Part shown: positions 29,366 to 38,164 of the stretch, piece by piece
Layout: each line of letters starts with the position of its first letter
Numbering within the stretch: the stretch's first letter is position 1
NCBI RefSeq assembly: GCF_003346775.1
Contig: NZ_CP031219.1
Location: 2,480,001 to 2,544,000, forward strand
Source: Malaciobacter mytili LMG 24559
GTDB lineage: Bacteria > Campylobacterota > Campylobacteria > Campylobacterales > Arcobacteraceae
DNA length: 64,000 nucleotides
Direction of reading: 5' to 3'
Notes under the pieces: generated by a model
Told to the model about the DNA's origin: nothing
Database searches by the model: none
The model's input: only the letters and a program-made list of their open reading frames with translations
Made by a program: the position numbers and the translations under genes

Positions 29366-32300
29366 CTAAATATCTGAATCTACAGATATATTTTCATCTA
29401 TAAAAACTTTAATATTAGAAGTAGTTGAAGTTAAACCTTTATAAATATTAAATGTATCTCCATCTATTATTTGTGTTCCTTCTTTTGTCCAATTTTGTGA
29501 ACCTCCTTCTAAAGTAACTTTATCTCCTATCTCATCTCCAAATATTTTAAGAATATTATTTTCACTTATATCTAATATATCTTCTAACTTTAGAGTAATA
29601 TGGTTTGCTTTTCCATCTTCTAAATCAATAATTCCAGGATTTTCTACTTTTGTAAAACTTGAAATATCAATTTCATTTTCTAAGTATATATTTCCAATAC
29701 TTCTTACATTACTAGTAGAAGAATCAGTTATTATTGTTTCAATACCTGCTTTTTCTAAATTTACTGTTTCATATTTATCTGTATTTGTTATACTTTCGAT
29801 TGAAATTTTATATTTTTCTAATCCCATATCACTATCATTTACTGCTTTAACATCAAAGCTTACTTCACTTTCTCCTTTTTTTACTGTTACTGTTTTTACT
29901 TCTTCTATATCATCACCAGTTGCTGACATATATGTATATTTTAAAGTTACTACCATATCTTTTTTTGCTACTAAAGCATTGCCATCATCATCTGTAAGTT
30001 TTACTTTATATGTTGTATTTTCTCCTTCTCCTACAGTTGATTGTGTTAAAGTCTTTGTACCATCTGCATTGAATTTTTGATTAAGTACTTTAAAAATAGC
30101 ATTACCTATATGTTCATACCAAGTTATTAAATAACTTCCATCTTTAAATGAAGTAAATTCAGGACTACCAGCCATATTAGAATTCTTATTTACTTCTACT
30201 ATATCTCCATCTTTTGTTCCATCACTATTAAACTTTTGCATATATGTATTTCTCAAAAGTCCATTTACAGTTTTTCCCCCTGTTGCCCAAGACATTACAA
30301 ATGAACCATCAGATAAACTTAATATTTCTGGATTTGCATCATATAAGTTCTTATTATCTACTATTATAGGTTCTCCTACTTTTACTCCATCTTCATTATA
30401 TTTTTGTACAATAATCGATACAGATGAATTTTCTGGTAATTTAAGCGTATAAGTTACTACAAATGAACCATCTGCAAGTTCAATTATCTTAGGTTTAGTA
30501 CCATTTATAACATCATCTTGTACTTCAACTTGATCTCCTTTTTTTGTTCCATCAGCATTAAATCTTTGAAAAAAGACTGCCCTTTTGCCTGATGTGTTAT
30601 AACCTTTATAAGTGATTATAAATTCACCATTTTCTCCATACTTAGTAAGATGTTGGTTTCCATCTACTCTTTTATTATATTCAAGTTGGCCAATTTGATC
30701 AACAACAGGATCAATTTGATGATTAGCTTTATCATATCTTCCTTCAAGTACTATAGGATCTGTTAATTTTACTCCCTTTGCATTAAATTTTTGTACAAAA
30801 ACTGAATGATCTCCTTGACTATCTTTTCCACCCCAAGTTATTACATATGAACCATCATCAAAAGTTTCAATTATTCCTGGTGATGCATTTGTTTTATGAA
30901 GAGTAATTTCTTCTCCATCTTTACTTCCATCTTTATTATATCTTTGAGCAAGAAGAACTTTTGAACCTGTCCTCAAGGTAGTAATAACTCCTCCATCACT
31001 TAATTCTCTATAAGTTACAGCACCATTACTAGGAAGTTTAATATACTCCCCATCTCTACTTCCATCTTCATTATATCTTTGTATAAAAGAAGTAGTTCTT
31101 GTCCCAGGTGATACAGTTGTAGCTGCATGAAATGTCATAATAAATTTTCCACTATCTTTTAAAGGAATTAAATCCATACTAGTAGTAGTATATAAATTTT
31201 TAGTCATATGTATTAGTGCTCCACTTTTTGTTCCATCTGAATTATACTTTTGTCCCAAAATCCCATGGTAACCTGGTACTGTCCAAGTTGTTATATATGA
31301 CCCATCAGCAAAAGCCATAGATTGATGATGACCATAAGAATTACCTACTGCTTCTACATTATAAGTTGAAATACTACTATTATCTGCTAATAATTTAACA
31401 TTTAAATTACCAGATATTTCATCAGCATTGATTGTTGTTGTTATTGCTGTTTTATCTAAAGTTATATTTTCAAATTGTGAAGTACTTGTTGCACTATCTA
31501 TTTCAATTTTATATATTTCTGCCTCTTCTTTATTGCCATTTTCTATTGCTTTTACATTAAAGCTTACTTCACTTTCTCCTTTTTTTACTGTTACTGTTTT
31601 TACTTCTACTATATCATCTTTACTTGCACTTACATATGTATATTTAAAGCTTACTTCCATATCTTCTATTGCTTTCACTACATTTCCATCATCATCTGTA
31701 AGTTTTACAGTATATGTTGTATTTTCTCCTTCTTCCACAATTACTTTTATATAATCTTTACTTCCATTATCATTTAGTTTTTGTGTATATACTTTTGACT
31801 CGCCAGAAGAATTTTCTCCTGTCCAAGTCACTACATAAGTTCCATCTTCTAAATCTATAATTTGAGGATTGCTAACTTTAAAATTTAAATCTCCATTAAA
31901 TTCTAATATATTGCCATTTTTTGTTCCATCACTATTAAATCTTTGAACAAAAACTGTTTCTGATTGTTCTGACTTACCAGACCAAGTAACTATATATTCA
32001 TTATTATATAAACTCGTTATTTGTGCAGAATGTTCTGAAAAGTTTGTAGCATTTAAAGACTCTAATATAACTATCGTTCCAGCTTTAGACCCATCACTAT
32101 TAAATCTCTGAACAAATATTGAAAAATCCCCATCACTATCTTGTCCTTCCCAAGTTACCACATAACCACCATTTTTTAAACTTATTATTTGTTGATTTTT
32201 ATCAAATCCATCTGTTTTATTTGGAGCTTCCAATTTAACTATATCAGCTTTTGTTCCATCACTACTAATTTTCTGAACAAATACAGATAAGTCTCCACCT

Positions 32301-35300
32301 TGATCAATTCCACTCCAAGTTACTACATATGAACCATCAACTAAACCTATAATTTGTGGTTCCATATCATGCGTTAAACTACTTGTTACTCCATCTAATT
32401 TTAATAAATTTCCATTTTTTGTTCCATCACTATTAAACTTTTGAACATAAATTGATAAATCTCTATCATTCCCAGAATGCCAAGTTACCACATATGAACC
32501 ATCTGTTAAATCTGTTATTTGTGGTGATTTTTCATGCCAAGAAGAAATACTTCCCTCTTCTAGATTTAACATATTTCCATTCTTTGTTCCATCACTATTA
32601 AACTTTTGAATAAATATTGAAGAATCTCCTTGAATATCTACTCCTTTCCAAGTTACTACATAACTTCCATCAACTAAACTTGTTATTTGTGGTGTCTCAT
32701 CAGTTCCATATGCTACATTTGAAGCTTCTAATTTAACAATATCTGCATTTTTCGTTCCATCAGCATTGAATCTTTGAACAAAAATAGAGAAATCTCCACT
32801 AGAGTCACTTCCTTCCCATACTACAATAAAAGAATTATCTGCTTGTGAGACTAGTTGAGCATTTCTATCCGTTCCAGTAGTCATACCTATGGCTTCAAGC
32901 TTTACTAATTGTCCATCTTTTTCGCCACTACTATTAAATTTTTGAACAAATATTGAACTATCTCCATCACTATCTTTACTTTCCCATACAACAGCATAAG
33001 AATCATGTAAAGAAACTATTTTTGAATTTTTTCCACTTCCTACTTCCACAATATTATAACTTCCTGACTCAATATTATTACTATTTAATTTTATATTTAC
33101 ATTATCAGGTATTGTTTCATCTTTAATCGTTATTTCTACTGGCTTATCATCAATTGTAAGTTTTTCAAATTGATCCATATTTGTAATACTTTGTATTTCT
33201 ATAAGAAACTTTTCACTGCCTTCTTTATATACATCATCTACTGCTTTTATATTAAAGCTTACTTCACTTTGTCCTTTTTTTACTGTTACTGTTTTTACTT
33301 CTACTATATCTTCTGCACTAGCACTTATATATGTATATTTTAAAGTTACTACCATATCTTCGATTGCTTTTACTACATTTCCATCATCATCTATAAGAGT
33401 TACTTTATATGTTGTATTTTCTCCTTCTGCTAAAGTAGCTCCTTTATAAACTGTAGCTTTTGTTCCATCACTATTAAACTTTTGAATATATACTGATGAG
33501 TCATTGTTAGTATTCATATTTGTACCTTCCCATTTTACAATATATGAACCATCTTTTAATATATAAACTGAAGGTCTCCAATCTTCTTGCATATTACCTC
33601 TAAGTCTAATTATCTCACCATCTTTATTTCCATCACTATCAAATCTTTGAATATATACTCCAAGTTTATCATTTTCATCTCTTCCAGGCCAAGATACTAT
33701 ATATCCACCATCCTCTAATCTAGATACAGAGGTACGATAATCTTGTCCTGTAGTATTATTTAAAGCTTCTAGCTTTATAGTATCTCCACTTTTTGTTCCA
33801 TCACTATTAAATTTTTGAACATAAATTGATAAATCCCCATCACTATCTTCTCCAGCCCATGATAAAACATATGAACGATCAGTAAGCACTGTAATTTTTG
33901 AACGTATATCACTATCATCTGTAACACCACTTGCTTCATATTTTTCTAAAGTTCCATCTTTTGTTCCATCTTTTTTAAATTTTTGAACAAATATTGATCT
34001 ATCCCCATCACTATCTTGCCCACTCCAAGTTACAATAAACCCACTACCAAATCTATTTGTATAAAGCATCCCATCAACTTGTGATTTATCACTTGTACCA
34101 TCTAATTGAATAATATCTCCATTTTTTGTTCCATCTGCATTATATCTTTGAATAAAAATTGAGCTATTTCCTTTAGAATCTCTTCCTTCCCAAGAATATA
34201 TATAAGAATCATCACTTAAAGTTAATATGCTAAAATTATCATTATTTGTTGTATTACCTATATCACTAACTGTTGTAATTTCACCATTTTTACTTCCATT
34301 AGCATTATATTTTTGAATATTTATAACTTGTTCTTTATTACTATTTTGTCCCTCCCAAGTTAAAATATATGCTCCACTAGCCAAAGTAACAATATATGGA
34401 TACCAATCATGTCCTGTAGTAGTACCTGCTGTTTCTAATTTTGTTATAATTCCATTTTTAGAATCATCCCTATTAAATTTTTGCATATATACAGAATAGT
34501 CTCCATCACTATCTATTCCACTCCAAGATACTATATATGATCCATCTTTTAAGATCGATATAGATGGAGCTATATCCTCTCCATTATCATTATCAAAAGC
34601 TTCTAATTTTACTTTTTCACCATCAGTTTTTCCATTTAATGTATATTTTTGTAAAAATATAGATGCATCTGCATTACTATCTATTCCACTCCAAGATACT
34701 ATATATGAACCATCTGAAAATCTTGTAATAGAAGAATGTTTTGCATCTTTTATCTCTTCTGCATACTCTATTTCTGCTAATTCTGAACAATCTGAATTTA
34801 CCAATTTTACATTTACATTGTCTTGATTAGTTGTAGACTCATCAGTAATTGTTGTTTCTACTGCTGTTTTATCTAAGGATACTTTCTCATAGTTTGTAGT
34901 TCCTGTTGCACTATCTATTGCAATTTTAAATTTTTCACTGCCTTCTTTATATACATCATCTACTGCTTTTACATTAAAGCTTACTTCACTTTCTCCTTTT
35001 TTTACTGTTACTGTTTTTACTTCTACTATATCATCACCACTTGCACCATCACTTGGATATGTATATTTAAATGTAACTGTCATATCTTCAATTGCTTTTA
35101 CTACATTTCCATCATCATCTGTTAAGCTTACTTTATATGTTGCATTCTCACCTTCTACTACACTACTAGCTCCACTTAATTTTACATTTAAGTTATCTTT
35201 TTCACTTGGATCTGGATTTGTGGGATCACTATAATCAGTAATTGTTGTTTCTACTGCTGTTTTATCTAAGGATACTTTCTCATAGTTTGTAGTTCCTGTT

Positions 35301-36676
35301 GCACTATCTATTGCAATTTTAAATTTTTCACTGCCTTCTTTATATACATCATCTACTGCTTTTACATTAAAGCTTACTTCACTTTCTCCTTTTTTTACTG
35401 TTACTGTTTTTACTTCTACTATATCATCACCACTTGCACCATCACTTGGATATGTATATTTAAATGTAACTGTCATATCTTCAATTGCTTTTACTACATT
35501 TCCATCATCATCTGTTAAGCTTACTTTATATGTTGCATTCTCACCTTCTACTACACTACTAGCTCCACTTAATTTTACATTTAAGTTATCTTTTTCACTT
35601 GGATCTGGATTTGTGGGATCACTATAATCAGTAATTGTTGTTTCTACTGCTGTTTTATCTAAGGATACTTTCTCATAGTTTGTAGTTCCTGTTGCACTAT
35701 CTATTGCAATTTTAAATTTTTCACTGCCTTCTTTATATACATCATCTACTGCTTTTACATTAAAGCTTACTTCACTTTCTCCTTTTTTTACTGTTACTGT
35801 TTTTACTTCTACTATATCATCACCACTTGCACCATCACTTGGATATGTATATTTAAATGTAACTGTCATATCTTCAATTGCTTTTACTACATTTCCATCA
35901 TCATCTGTTAAGCTTACTTTATATGTTGCATTCTCACCTTCTACTACACTACTAGCTCCACTTAATTTTACATTTAAGTTATCTTTTTCACTTGGATCTG
36001 GATTTGTGGGATCTGGCTTTGTAGGTTCAGTTGGATTAATATCATCACTTTCAGAACTACTAGGATTTATATAATTATCATTATCTAATATATTTCCACT
36101 TTTGTTAGTCTTTGATTGGATATTTTCATTTGGTGTTTCATCTAATCTTGTTCTTTTTGATAAAAGTTCATTTTTGATATTTTCATTACTTAATAAAAAG
36201 TTTTTAAATACTGAACTATCTGATTTTATTTCTTCACTAGCAGCTGTTACTTGCATTGATGCTGTTAAAGAATTAAAATCATCTATTATAATTGTATCTT
36301 TTATATCTGTATTAATGGAAAAAGTCAAAAGTTGTTTTTTAAAACTTGCTATTATTTCTTCATCTTTTAGAGAATTACTTAAACTATTAAACTTCTCTAA
36401 ACTTTCTTTAGTATTTAATATACAAAGAACAGATTTTGTATCATTTACATTACTTATAATTTCTACAAAATTTTTAAAAATAATTTTAATTTGAGGGTTT
36501 GTTTCTAATAAAATTATAAGTGATTTTCCATTATCAATTAAAGAAATAGAGTATTTTAATCCATCACTATTATCTAAAAAGAATTGTTCACCTTTTTTAG
36601 CATTTAATATAATATCTCTAGAAATAGTTTTTATTTCCATATTACCAAATTGATTTTTTACAATTAATGTTACCAT
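29366..36676 (-). CDS. Large LapA-like surface adhesin 2 (2436 residues)
   Basis: This is a paralogue of adhesin 1 with the same plan. The N-terminal retention-like region has VTAAS at 143-147, at the same residue numbers as AAAAG in adhesin 1. A Pro/Asp-rich linker (about 212-232) leads to three identical 131-residue Calx-beta/Ig-like modules (about 220-612). Three blocks of eight W/DG repeats follow (about 629-1078, 1204-1643, 1770-2208), alternating with Ig-like modules. A C-terminal domain (about 2310-2436) ends with IKVFIDENIS. No RTX nonapeptides are visible. The ATG has an AAAGGAG ribosome site. Export by type I secretion and cell-surface anchoring are inferred from the family. Homology to adhesin 1 is clear at both ends. 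Confidence 0.9.
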   Translation of the reverse strand: MVTLIVKNQFGNMEIKTISRDIILNAKKGEQFFLDNSDGLKYSISLIDNGKSLIILLETNPQIKIIFKNFVEIISNVNDTKSVLCILNTKESLEKFNSLSNSLKDEEIIASFKKQLLTFSINTDIKDTIIIDDFNSLTASMQVTAASEEIKSDSSVFKNFLLSNENIKNELLSKRTRLDETPNENIQSKTNKSGNILDNDNYINPSSSESDDINPTEPTKPDPTNPDPSEKDNLNVKLSGASSVVEGENATYKVSLTDDDGNVVKAIEDMTVTFKYTYPSDGASGDDIVEVKTVTVKKGESEVSFNVKAVDDVYKEGSEKFKIAIDSATGTTNYEKVSLDKTAVETTITDYSDPTNPDPSEKDNLNVKLSGASSVVEGENATYKVSLTDDDGNVVKAIEDMTVTFKYTYPSDGASGDDIVEVKTVTVKKGESEVSFNVKAVDDVYKEGSEKFKIAIDSATGTTNYEKVSLDKTAVETTITDYSDPTNPDPSEKDNLNVKLSGASSVVEGENATYKVSLTDDDGNVVKAIEDMTVTFKYTYPSDGASGDDIVEVKTVTVKKGESEVSFNVKAVDDVYKEGSEKFKIAIDSATGTTNYEKVSLDKTAVETTITDESTTNQDNVNVKLVNSDCSELAEIEYAEEIKDAKHSSITRFSDGSYIVSWSGIDSNADASIFLQKYTLNGKTDGEKVKLEAFDNDNGEDIAPSISILKDGSYIVSWSGIDSDGDYSVYMQKFNRDDSKNGIITKLETAGTTTGHDWYPYIVTLASGAYILTWEGQNSNKEQVINIQKYNANGSKNGEITTVSDIGNTTNNDNFSILTLSDDSYIYSWEGRDSKGNSSIFIQRYNADGTKNGDIIQLDGTSDKSQVDGMLYTNRFGSGFIVTWSGQDSDGDRSIFVQKFKKDGTKDGTLEKYEASGVTDDSDIRSKITVLTDRSYVLSWAGEDSDGDLSIYVQKFNSDGTKSGDTIKLEALNNTTGQDYRTSVSRLEDGGYIVSWPGRDENDKLGVYIQRFDSDGNKDGEIIRLRGNMQEDWRPSVYILKDGSYIVKWEGTNMNTNNDSSVYIQKFNSDGTKATVYKGATLAEGENTTYKVTLIDDDGNVVKAIEDMVVTLKYTYISASAEDIVEVKTVTVKKGQSEVSFNIKAVDDVYKEGSEKFLIEIQSITNMDQFEKLTIDDKPVEITIKDETIPDNVNIKLNSNNIESGSYNIVEVGSGKNSKIVSLHDSYAVVWESKDSDGDSSIFVQKFNSSGEKDGQLVKLEAIGMTTGTDRNAQLVSQADNSFIVVWEGSDSSGDFSIFVQRFNADGTKNADIVKLEASNVAYGTDETPQITSLVDGSYVVTWKGVDIQGDSSIFIQKFNSDGTKNGNMLNLEEGSISSWHEKSPQITDLTDGSYVVTWHSGNDRDLSIYVQKFNSDGTKNGNLLKLDGVTSSLTHDMEPQIIGLVDGSYVVTWSGIDQGGDLSVFVQKISSDGTKADIVKLEAPNKTDGFDKNQQIISLKNGGYVVTWEGQDSDGDFSIFVQRFNSDGSKAGTIVILESLNATNFSEHSAQITSLYNNEYIVTWSGKSEQSETVFVQRFNSDGTKNGNILEFNGDLNFKVSNPQIIDLEDGTYVVTWTGENSSGESKVYTQKLNDNGSKDYIKVIVEEGENTTYTVKLTDDDGNVVKAIEDMEVSFKYTYVSASKDDIVEVKTVTVKKGESEVSFNVKAIENGNKEEAEIYKIEIDSATSTSQFENITLDKTAITTTINADEISGNLNVKLLADNSSISTYNVEAVGNSYGHHQSMAFADGSYITTWTVPGYHGILGQKYNSDGTKSGALIHMTKNLYTTTSMDLIPLKDSGKFIMTFHAATTVSPGTRTTSFIQRYNEDGSRDGEYIKLPSNGAVTYRELSDGGVITTLRTGSKVLLAQRYNKDGSKDGEEITLHKTNASPGIIETFDDGSYVITWGGKDSQGDHSVFVQKFNAKGVKLTDPIVLEGRYDKANHQIDPVVDQIGQLEYNKRVDGNQHLTKYGENGEFIITYKGYNTSGKRAVFFQRFNADGTKKGDQVEVQDDVINGTKPKIIELADGSFVVTYTLKLPENSSVSIIVQKYNEDGVKVGEPIIVDNKNLYDANPEILSLSDGSFVMSWATGGKTVNGLLRNTYMQKFNSDGTKDGDIVEVNKNSNMAGSPEFTSFKDGSYLITWYEHIGNAIFKVLNQKFNADGTKTLTQSTVGEGENTTYKVKLTDDDGNALVAKKDMVVTLKYTYMSATGDDIEEVKTVTVKKGESEVSFDVKAVNDSDMGLEKYKISIESITNTDKYETVNLEKAGIETIITDSSTSNVRSIGNIYLENEIDISSFTKVENPGIIDLEDGKANHITLKLEDILDISENNILKIFGDEIGDKVTLEGGSQNWTKEGTQIIDGDTFNIYKGLTSTTSNIKVFIDENISVDSDI
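30045..31365 (-). repeat. Eight-repeat block C in adhesin 2
   Basis: Eight units, the most degenerate set, with cores FADGSYITTW, LSDGGVITTL, FDDGSYVITW and FKDGSYLITW among others, and a longer spacer between units 4 and 5. The block lies between LNVKLLADNSS and GEGENTTYKV of one Ig-like module. Boundaries are approximate. Confidence 0.6.
31745..33065 (-). repeat. Eight-repeat block B in adhesin 2
   Basis: Eight units with cores such as LVDGSYVVTW and LKNGGYVVTW, each followed by IFVQ(K/R)FNSDG. The block lies between VNIKLNSNN and EEGENTTYTV of one Ig-like module. Boundaries are approximate. Confidence 0.65.
33440..34790 (-). repeat. Eight-repeat block A in adhesin 2
   Basis: Eight units with cores such as FSDGSYIVSW, LKDGSYIVSW and LTDRSYVLSW. 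The block lies between VNVKLVNSD and AEGENTTYKV of one Ig-like module. Boundaries are approximate. Confidence 0.65.
34841..36019 (-). repeat. Three tandem 393-bp repeats in adhesin 2
   Basis: The period is 393 bp (131 codons), and the three copies look identical by eye. Each encodes one Calx-beta/Ig-like module (LSGASSVVEGENATYKVSL to KTAVETTITD) plus a DPTNPDPSEKD linker. Identity at synonymous sites implies very recent duplication or gene conversion. Confidence 0.9.
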
Positions 36677-36719
36677 AAGAAACTCCTTTTATCATCTTGA
36701 GCTAATTTAATGATAAAAA

Positions 36720-36737
36720 AGTTTCTAAAAAGTTTCT
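36720..36737 (-). promoter_or_regulatory. 18-bp element upstream of adhesin 2, shared with adhesin 1
   Basis: The same AGAAACTTTTTAGAAACT sequence as at 29069-29086, 44 bp before the start codon. The ribosome-site region (minus strand GGAGTTTCTTATG) contains AGTTTCT, the reverse complement of the repeat half. A transcript carrying the element could therefore fold over the ribosome site. Confidence 0.55.
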
Positions 36738-36916
36738 AAAATAAAATAAAATAATAATTATTATCATTAAATTTAATAAAATAGATTATTATAAAGACAC
36801 TCAAATATTATTTTTGTTTTTTATTGGTTATTTGGAAGATTATTTTATATAAGATTTTTTTTAAAAAAATTTTAAAAAAAATTTAAATAATTTGTATATT
36901 TTATAAAATTTCTCTT

Positions 36917-38104
36917 TTATATAAAGCAGAATTTTTTACTTTTTGCATATTTTAGAATAAAATATCCTAAAACTCCAGAAAGAATTGAGCCAATTAATAT
37001 TGCTAATTTATCAGTATAAGCATAAATATTTGAATCTTGGTAAGCTAAAGAATCAATAAATAAACTCATAGTAAAACCAATACCAGTTAATACAGAAACA
37101 CCATACATTTGTAACCATGTAGAGCATCTAGGAAGTGCAGCTAGATTTAGTTTTACAGCTAAAAATACAAAAAGCATAACACCCAATTGTTTACCTAAAA
37201 ATAATCCTAAAATAATTCCTAAAGAAACAGGTGTAAAAACCTGTTCGAAAGATAAACCTTTTAAATTTACTCCCGCATTTACAAAAGCAAAAATAGGTAA
37301 AATAGTAAATGCAACCCAAAAGTGAAGATTATGTTCTAAGTTTTTTAAAGGAGAAACTGCTTTATTTTTATCATTTTTTATAGATAAAGGAATAGTAAAA
37401 GCTAAGATTATACCAGCAAGTGTGGCATGCACTCCTGATTTTAAAACAGATACCCAAAGAATAATACCTACTAAAATATATGCTGTTGGTCTTATAATAT
37501 TTAATCTATTCATAATGATTAATACCACTAAACAACTAAAAGCTGCTAAAAATGAAAGCATTGATAAATCATCAGTATAAAAAATCGCAATAATTAAAAT
37601 AGCTCCCAAATCATCAAAAATAGCTAAAGCCATTAAAAATATTTTTAAGGAAACAGGTATTCTTTTACCCAATAAAGATAAAATTCCCAAAGCAAAAGCA
37701 ATATCAGTTGCAGTGGGAATTGCCCAACCTCTCATGGCAAATTCATTATCATAATTAAAAACTATAAAGATTAAAGCAGGGACAATCATCCCTCCAACTG
37801 CTGCAATTGCGGGAAGTGCTATTTTAGATACAGAAGAAAGATGCCCAGCTAATAACTCTCTTTTTATTTCTAACCCAATAAGAAGAAAAAAAACAGTCAT
37901 AAGTCCATCATTTATCCATAAAATAAGAGGTTTTTCTATAAGTAGTATTTCGCCAAATTGAAATTTTATTGTAGTTTTTAGTAAAGCATCATAAAAATCT
38001 GAAAAAAAAGAGTTTCTAAAAAGAAGTGCAATAATAGTAACAAAAATTAAAATTATTCCCGCAGTAGATTCTTTTTTTATATATTCTCTAACTAAAATTT
38101 TCAT
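36917..38104 (-). CDS. nhaA: Na+/H+ antiporter NhaA, copy 2
   Basis: This is a second full-length NhaA (395 residues). It keeps the paired Asp in ALAIFDDLGAILIIAIFY, the PTATDIAFALGILSLLG helix and LIGLEIKRELLAGHLSS. It is collinear with copy 1 throughout and clearly homologous, but diverged. It lies 240 bp upstream of adhesin 2 in the direction of transcription. Its AGGGC ribosome site is inside one arm of a long inverted repeat, so its translation may be structure-dependent. Two NhaA copies may cover different pH or Na+ ranges; this is inference. Confidence 0.95.
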   Translation of the reverse strand: MKILVREYIKKESTAGIILIFVTIIALLFRNSFFSDFYDALLKTTIKFQFGEILLIEKPLILWINDGLMTVFFLLIGLEIKRELLAGHLSSVSKIALPAIAAVGGMIVPALIFIVFNYDNEFAMRGWAIPTATDIAFALGILSLLGKRIPVSLKIFLMALAIFDDLGAILIIAIFYTDDLSMLSFLAAFSCLVVLIIMNRLNIIRPTAYILVGIILWVSVLKSGVHATLAGIILAFTIPLSIKNDKNKAVSPLKNLEHNLHFWVAFTILPIFAFVNAGVNLKGLSFEQVFTPVSLGIILGLFLGKQLGVMLFVFLAVKLNLAALPRCSTWLQMYGVSVLTGIGFTMSLFIDSLAYQDSNIYAYTDKLAILIGSILSGVLGYFILKYAKSKKFCFI

Positions 38105-38109
38105 ATTCT

Positions 38110-38156
38110 GCCCTACTTATATAAAAAATCTCAATATCTTTTTTATATATTAGGGC
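38110..38156 (-). promoter_or_regulatory. Long inverted repeat between murC and nhaA copy 2
   Basis: Arms 38110-38128 and 38139-38156 pair over about 17 positions with one irregularity, around a 10-nt loop. The arm nearer nhaA contains its Shine-Dalgarno (AGGGC, minus strand) 5 bp before the ATG. It could be the murC terminator, a lid on nhaA translation, or both; no strong T-run follows. Confidence 0.5.
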
Positions 38157-38164
38157 AAAACTAA

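Noticed and set aside
13803-36676. RTX calcium-binding nonapeptides in the adhesins
   Set aside because: I looked for GGxGxDxxx series near the C-termini and found only isolated look-alikes such as SGGDGYEK, so no RTX block is claimed.
36748-36770. ATAATAATTATTAT palindrome upstream of adhesin 2
   Set aside because: A perfect palindrome but made only of A and T in an A/T-rich gap; I see no reason to call it an operator.
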